The notes under the pieces: model-generated
What the model was told of the DNA's origin: nothing
The model's database searches: none
Seen by the model: only the letters and a program-made list of their open reading frames with translations
DNA from: Piscinibacter sp.
GTDB lineage: Bacteria > Pseudomonadota > Gammaproteobacteria > Burkholderiales > Burkholderiaceae_C
Reading direction: 5' to 3'
Assembly (NCBI GenBank): GCA_017983795.1
Contig: JAGOAS010000010.1
Location: 1 to 64,000, forward strand
Length of the DNA stretch: 64,000 nucleotides
In this document: positions 61,948 through 64,000 of the stretch, piece by piece
How the letters are laid out: each line of letters opens with the position of its first letter
Position numbering within the stretch: position 1 is the stretch's first letter
Translations under genes and position numbers: made by a program

Positions 61948-64000
61948 GCGGGGCGCGCGTGGATCAGCCGTCGCGCTTCAACATCTCGCGCTGGGCGCTC
62001 GATCACCCGGCGCTGACGCGCTACCTGCTCGTCGTGCTGCTGCTGCTGGGCGTCGGGGCCTACTTCCAGCTCGGCCAGGACGAGGACCCGCCGTTCACCT
62101 TCCGCGCCATGGCGATGCGCGTGTTCTGGCCCGGCGCCACCGCGCAGCAGGTGGCCGACCAGGTGACCGACAAGCTCGAGCGCACGCTGCAGGAGGTGCC
62201 CTACGCGGACAAGATCCGCAGCTACTCCAAGCCCGGCGAGGCGCTGATCATCTTCCAGGTGAAGGACAACTCGCCGCCGCGCGAGATGGCGCAGATCTGG
62301 TACACGGTGCGCAAGAAGATCGGCGACATGCGCGCCACGCTGCCCGCCGGCGTGGTCGGGCCCTTCTTCAACGACGAGTTCGGCGACGTCTACGGCTCGA
62401 TCTACGCGCTCTCGGCCGACGGCTTCAGCGCGCAGCAGCTGAAAGACCAGGCCGACTTCGTGCGCCAGCGCCTTCTCAAGGTCAAGCACGTCAACAAGGT
62501 GCAGATCTTCGGCGCGCAGGACGAGAAGATCTTCATCGAGATCCCGCAGAAGCGCCTTGCCCAGCTCGGGCTCGACTTCAACCAGGTGATCGCGCAGATC
62601 GGCCAGCAGAACGCGGTCGAGTCGGCCGGCACCATCAACGCGCCGACCGATTACCTGCAGGTGCGCGTGGCCGGCCAGTTCAACACCGTCGAGGAGCTCG
62701 AGCGCTTCCCGATCCGCGCCAACGGCGCGAGCTTCCGCCTCGGCGACATCGCGCAGATCCGCCGCGCCTATGTCGACCCGCCGCAGGTCAAGCTGCGCCA
62801 CCAGGGCCAGGAGGTGATCGCGCTGGGCATCTCGATGGCCAAGGGCGGAGACATCATCGAGATGGGCCAGGCGCTGCGCAGCGCGGCCGATGCCATCCGC
62901 GCCGAGCTGCCGGTGGGCATCGAGCTGCGCCAGTTCCAGGATCAGTCGACCGTGGTGTCGCGCTCGGTGGGCGAGTTCGTGCGCGTGCTGATCGAGGCGG
63001 TGGTGATCGTTCTGGCGGTGAGCTTCGTCAGCCTCGGGCTGCACTTCAAGCCGCGCTTCCGGCTTGACTGGCGCCCCGGCCTGGTGGTGGGCATCACGAT
63101 TCCGCTGGTGCTGGCCATCACCTTCGTGACCATGTACTACTGGGGCGTGGGCCTGCACAAGATCTCGCTCGGCTCGCTGATCATCGCGCTCGGCCTGCTG
63201 GTCGACGACGCGATCATCGCCGTCGAGATGATGGTGCGAAAGCTCGAGGAGGGCTACGACAAGCTGCGCGCCGCCACCTTCGCCTACGAGGCCACGGCGA
63301 TGCCCATGCTGACCGGCACGCTGATCACCGCGGTGGGCTTCCTGCCCATCGGCATGGCCAAGTCGACGGTGGGTGAATACACCTTCGCGATCTTCGCCGT
63401 CACCGCGGCGGCGCTGCTGATCTCCTGGTGCGTGTCGGTCTACTTCGTGCCCTACCTCGGCACGCTGCTCCTGCAGACCAAGCCGCATGGCGCGGAAGAC
63501 GAGCCGCACGAGCTGTTCGACACGCCGTTCTACATGCGCTTCCGCGCGCTGGTGAACTGGTGCGTGAAGCACCGCTGGATCACCATCGCGCTGACCGTCG
63601 CGACCCTCGTGCTCGGCGTGGTCGGCATGGGCCGCGTGCAGAACCAGTTCTTCCCGGATTCGAGCCGGCTCGAGATCCTCGTCGACCTCTGGTACCCGGA
63701 GGGCACCTCGTTCGCGGCCAACGAGGAGGTCACCAAGCGCGCGGAGGCGCGGCTTACGAAGCTCGAGGGCGTCGCCCACGTCACCACCTGGGTGGGCAGC
63801 GGCGCCGAGCGCTTCGCGCTGGTGATCGACCAGATCTTCCCGCAGAGCAACGTCAGCCAGATGATCGTGATGCCCAAGGATCTGGCAGCGCGCGAGCGGT
63901 TGCGCAGGGAACTGCCCGAACTGCTGGCCAGCGAGTTCCCCGAGGCGCGCGCGCGCGCCAAGCTGCTGCCCAACGGGCCGCCGGTGCCTTACCCGGTGCA
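61944..64000 (+). CDS. RND efflux pump permease (truncated by window end)
   Basis: The first 685 residues of an RND transporter, cut off by the window. The first membrane helix (LTRYLLVVLLLLGVGAYFQL) is followed by the first periplasmic domain, then helices 2-6. GLLVDDAIIAVEMM in helix 4 carries the aspartate pair of the proton relay, and TGTLITAVGFLPIGMAKS follows. The second periplasmic domain begins near residue 560. The subtype, with short cytosolic parts and GQDEDPPFTFRAM, resembles the AcrB/AcrD/AcrF family branch of heavy pump relatives with unknown substrate. Start GTG at 61,944. Confidence 0.93.
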   Translation, partial: MSGARVDQPSRFNISRWALDHPALTRYLLVVLLLLGVGAYFQLGQDEDPPFTFRAMAMRVFWPGATAQQVADQVTDKLERTLQEVPYADKIRSYSKPGEALIIFQVKDNSPPREMAQIWYTVRKKIGDMRATLPAGVVGPFFNDEFGDVYGSIYALSADGFSAQQLKDQADFVRQRLLKVKHVNKVQIFGAQDEKIFIEIPQKRLAQLGLDFNQVIAQIGQQNAVESAGTINAPTDYLQVRVAGQFNTVEELERFPIRANGASFRLGDIAQIRRAYVDPPQVKLRHQGQEVIALGISMAKGGDIIEMGQALRSAADAIRAELPVGIELRQFQDQSTVVSRSVGEFVRVLIEAVVIVLAVSFVSLGLHFKPRFRLDWRPGLVVGITIPLVLAITFVTMYYWGVGLHKISLGSLIIALGLLVDDAIIAVEMMVRKLEEGYDKLRAATFAYEATAMPMLTGTLITAVGFLPIGMAKSTVGEYTFAIFAVTAAALLISWCVSVYFVPYLGTLLLQTKPHGAEDEPHELFDTPFYMRFRALVNWCVKHRWITIALTVATLVLGVVGMGRVQNQFFPDSSRLEILVDLWYPEGTSFAANEEVTKRAEARLTKLEGVAHVTTWVGSGAERFALVIDQIFPQSNVSQMIVMPKDLAARERLRRELPELLASEFPEARARAKLLPNGPPVPYPV

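Noticed and set aside
61881-63779. 632-codon open frame on the minus strand
   Set aside because: It is antisense to the RND permease, whose translation is unmistakable.

Overview
The window is GC-rich DNA whose gene content points to a betaproteobacterium of the order Burkholderiales, in the Rubrivivax/Leptothrix/Methylibium-like part. The evidence is the ilvBHC, pssA, leuA order, the sigma factor/DUF3619/DUF3106/RDD operon, a Bug-type binding protein, hpnCDE and vanAB. The genus call is inference. There is no rRNA, no complete tRNA and no CRISPR array.

The window falls into two halves, joined at about 32.9 kb. The left half (1 to 32,940) looks like a genomic island or a stack of mobile elements. 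Its right end is well marked: a tyrosine recombinase gene (31,222-32,712, minus), then the last 45 nt of a tRNA-Pro(GGG) gene (32,895-32,939), then a strong terminator. This is what integration into the 3' half of a tRNA gene leaves behind. The other end is outside the window.

Region 1-6.3 kb is a plasmid/ICE-type backbone: ssb, a DUF932 gene, a ParD/ParE-like toxin-antitoxin pair, and a module laid out like that of R388. In this module a translationally coupled stbA-stbB-stbC operon diverges from an RHH accessory protein and a MOBP-type relaxase, and the region between them should hold oriT. A LexA-type SOS box follows the relaxase. Region 6.3-7.2 kb is decayed. Region 7.2-10.5 kb holds a PfpI-like/NADP-binding/LtrA operon with a divergent LysR regulator.

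Region 11-23.3 kb is rich in signalling genes: a PAS-GGDEF-GAF protein, a membrane GGDEF-EAL protein, an S8 protease with a C-terminal hexapeptide repeat, a GGDEF cyclase, a small STAS-like protein, a broken chemotaxis receptor and a hybrid histidine kinase. Region 23.3-29.6 kb holds an M20 hydrolase remnant, a VanZ-like protein, an Ig-like secreted protein, a glycosyltransferase, a Bug-family binding protein, a membrane gene with an in-frame stop, and a second LysR gene. An IS110-family transposase (29.9-30.9 kb) sits next to the integrase. Long non-coding gaps and three pseudogenes mark this half as accessory DNA.

The right half (33 to 64 kb) is dense, orderly chromosome. It holds vanR/vanAB (vanillate demethylation) with two VanR-type operators; a HAD hydrolase; a K+-independent H+-pyrophosphatase with a fused OmpA-like domain, divergent from soluble pyrophosphatase; an M16 peptidase; a GNAT protein; nadE; glnB; and a six-gene coupled operon from an ECF sigma factor to a LOG protein. 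These are followed by ilvBHC and its terminator, pssA, a leucine attenuator with leader peptide and leuA, a PBP7-type endopeptidase, an IclR regulator, hpnCDE (squalene synthesis), and an RND efflux adaptor and pump behind a TetR-type operator. The pump gene runs off the right edge.

The genes of the right half are mostly well-known families. The points that deserve a second look are listed as findings; I see no complete, clearly new system.
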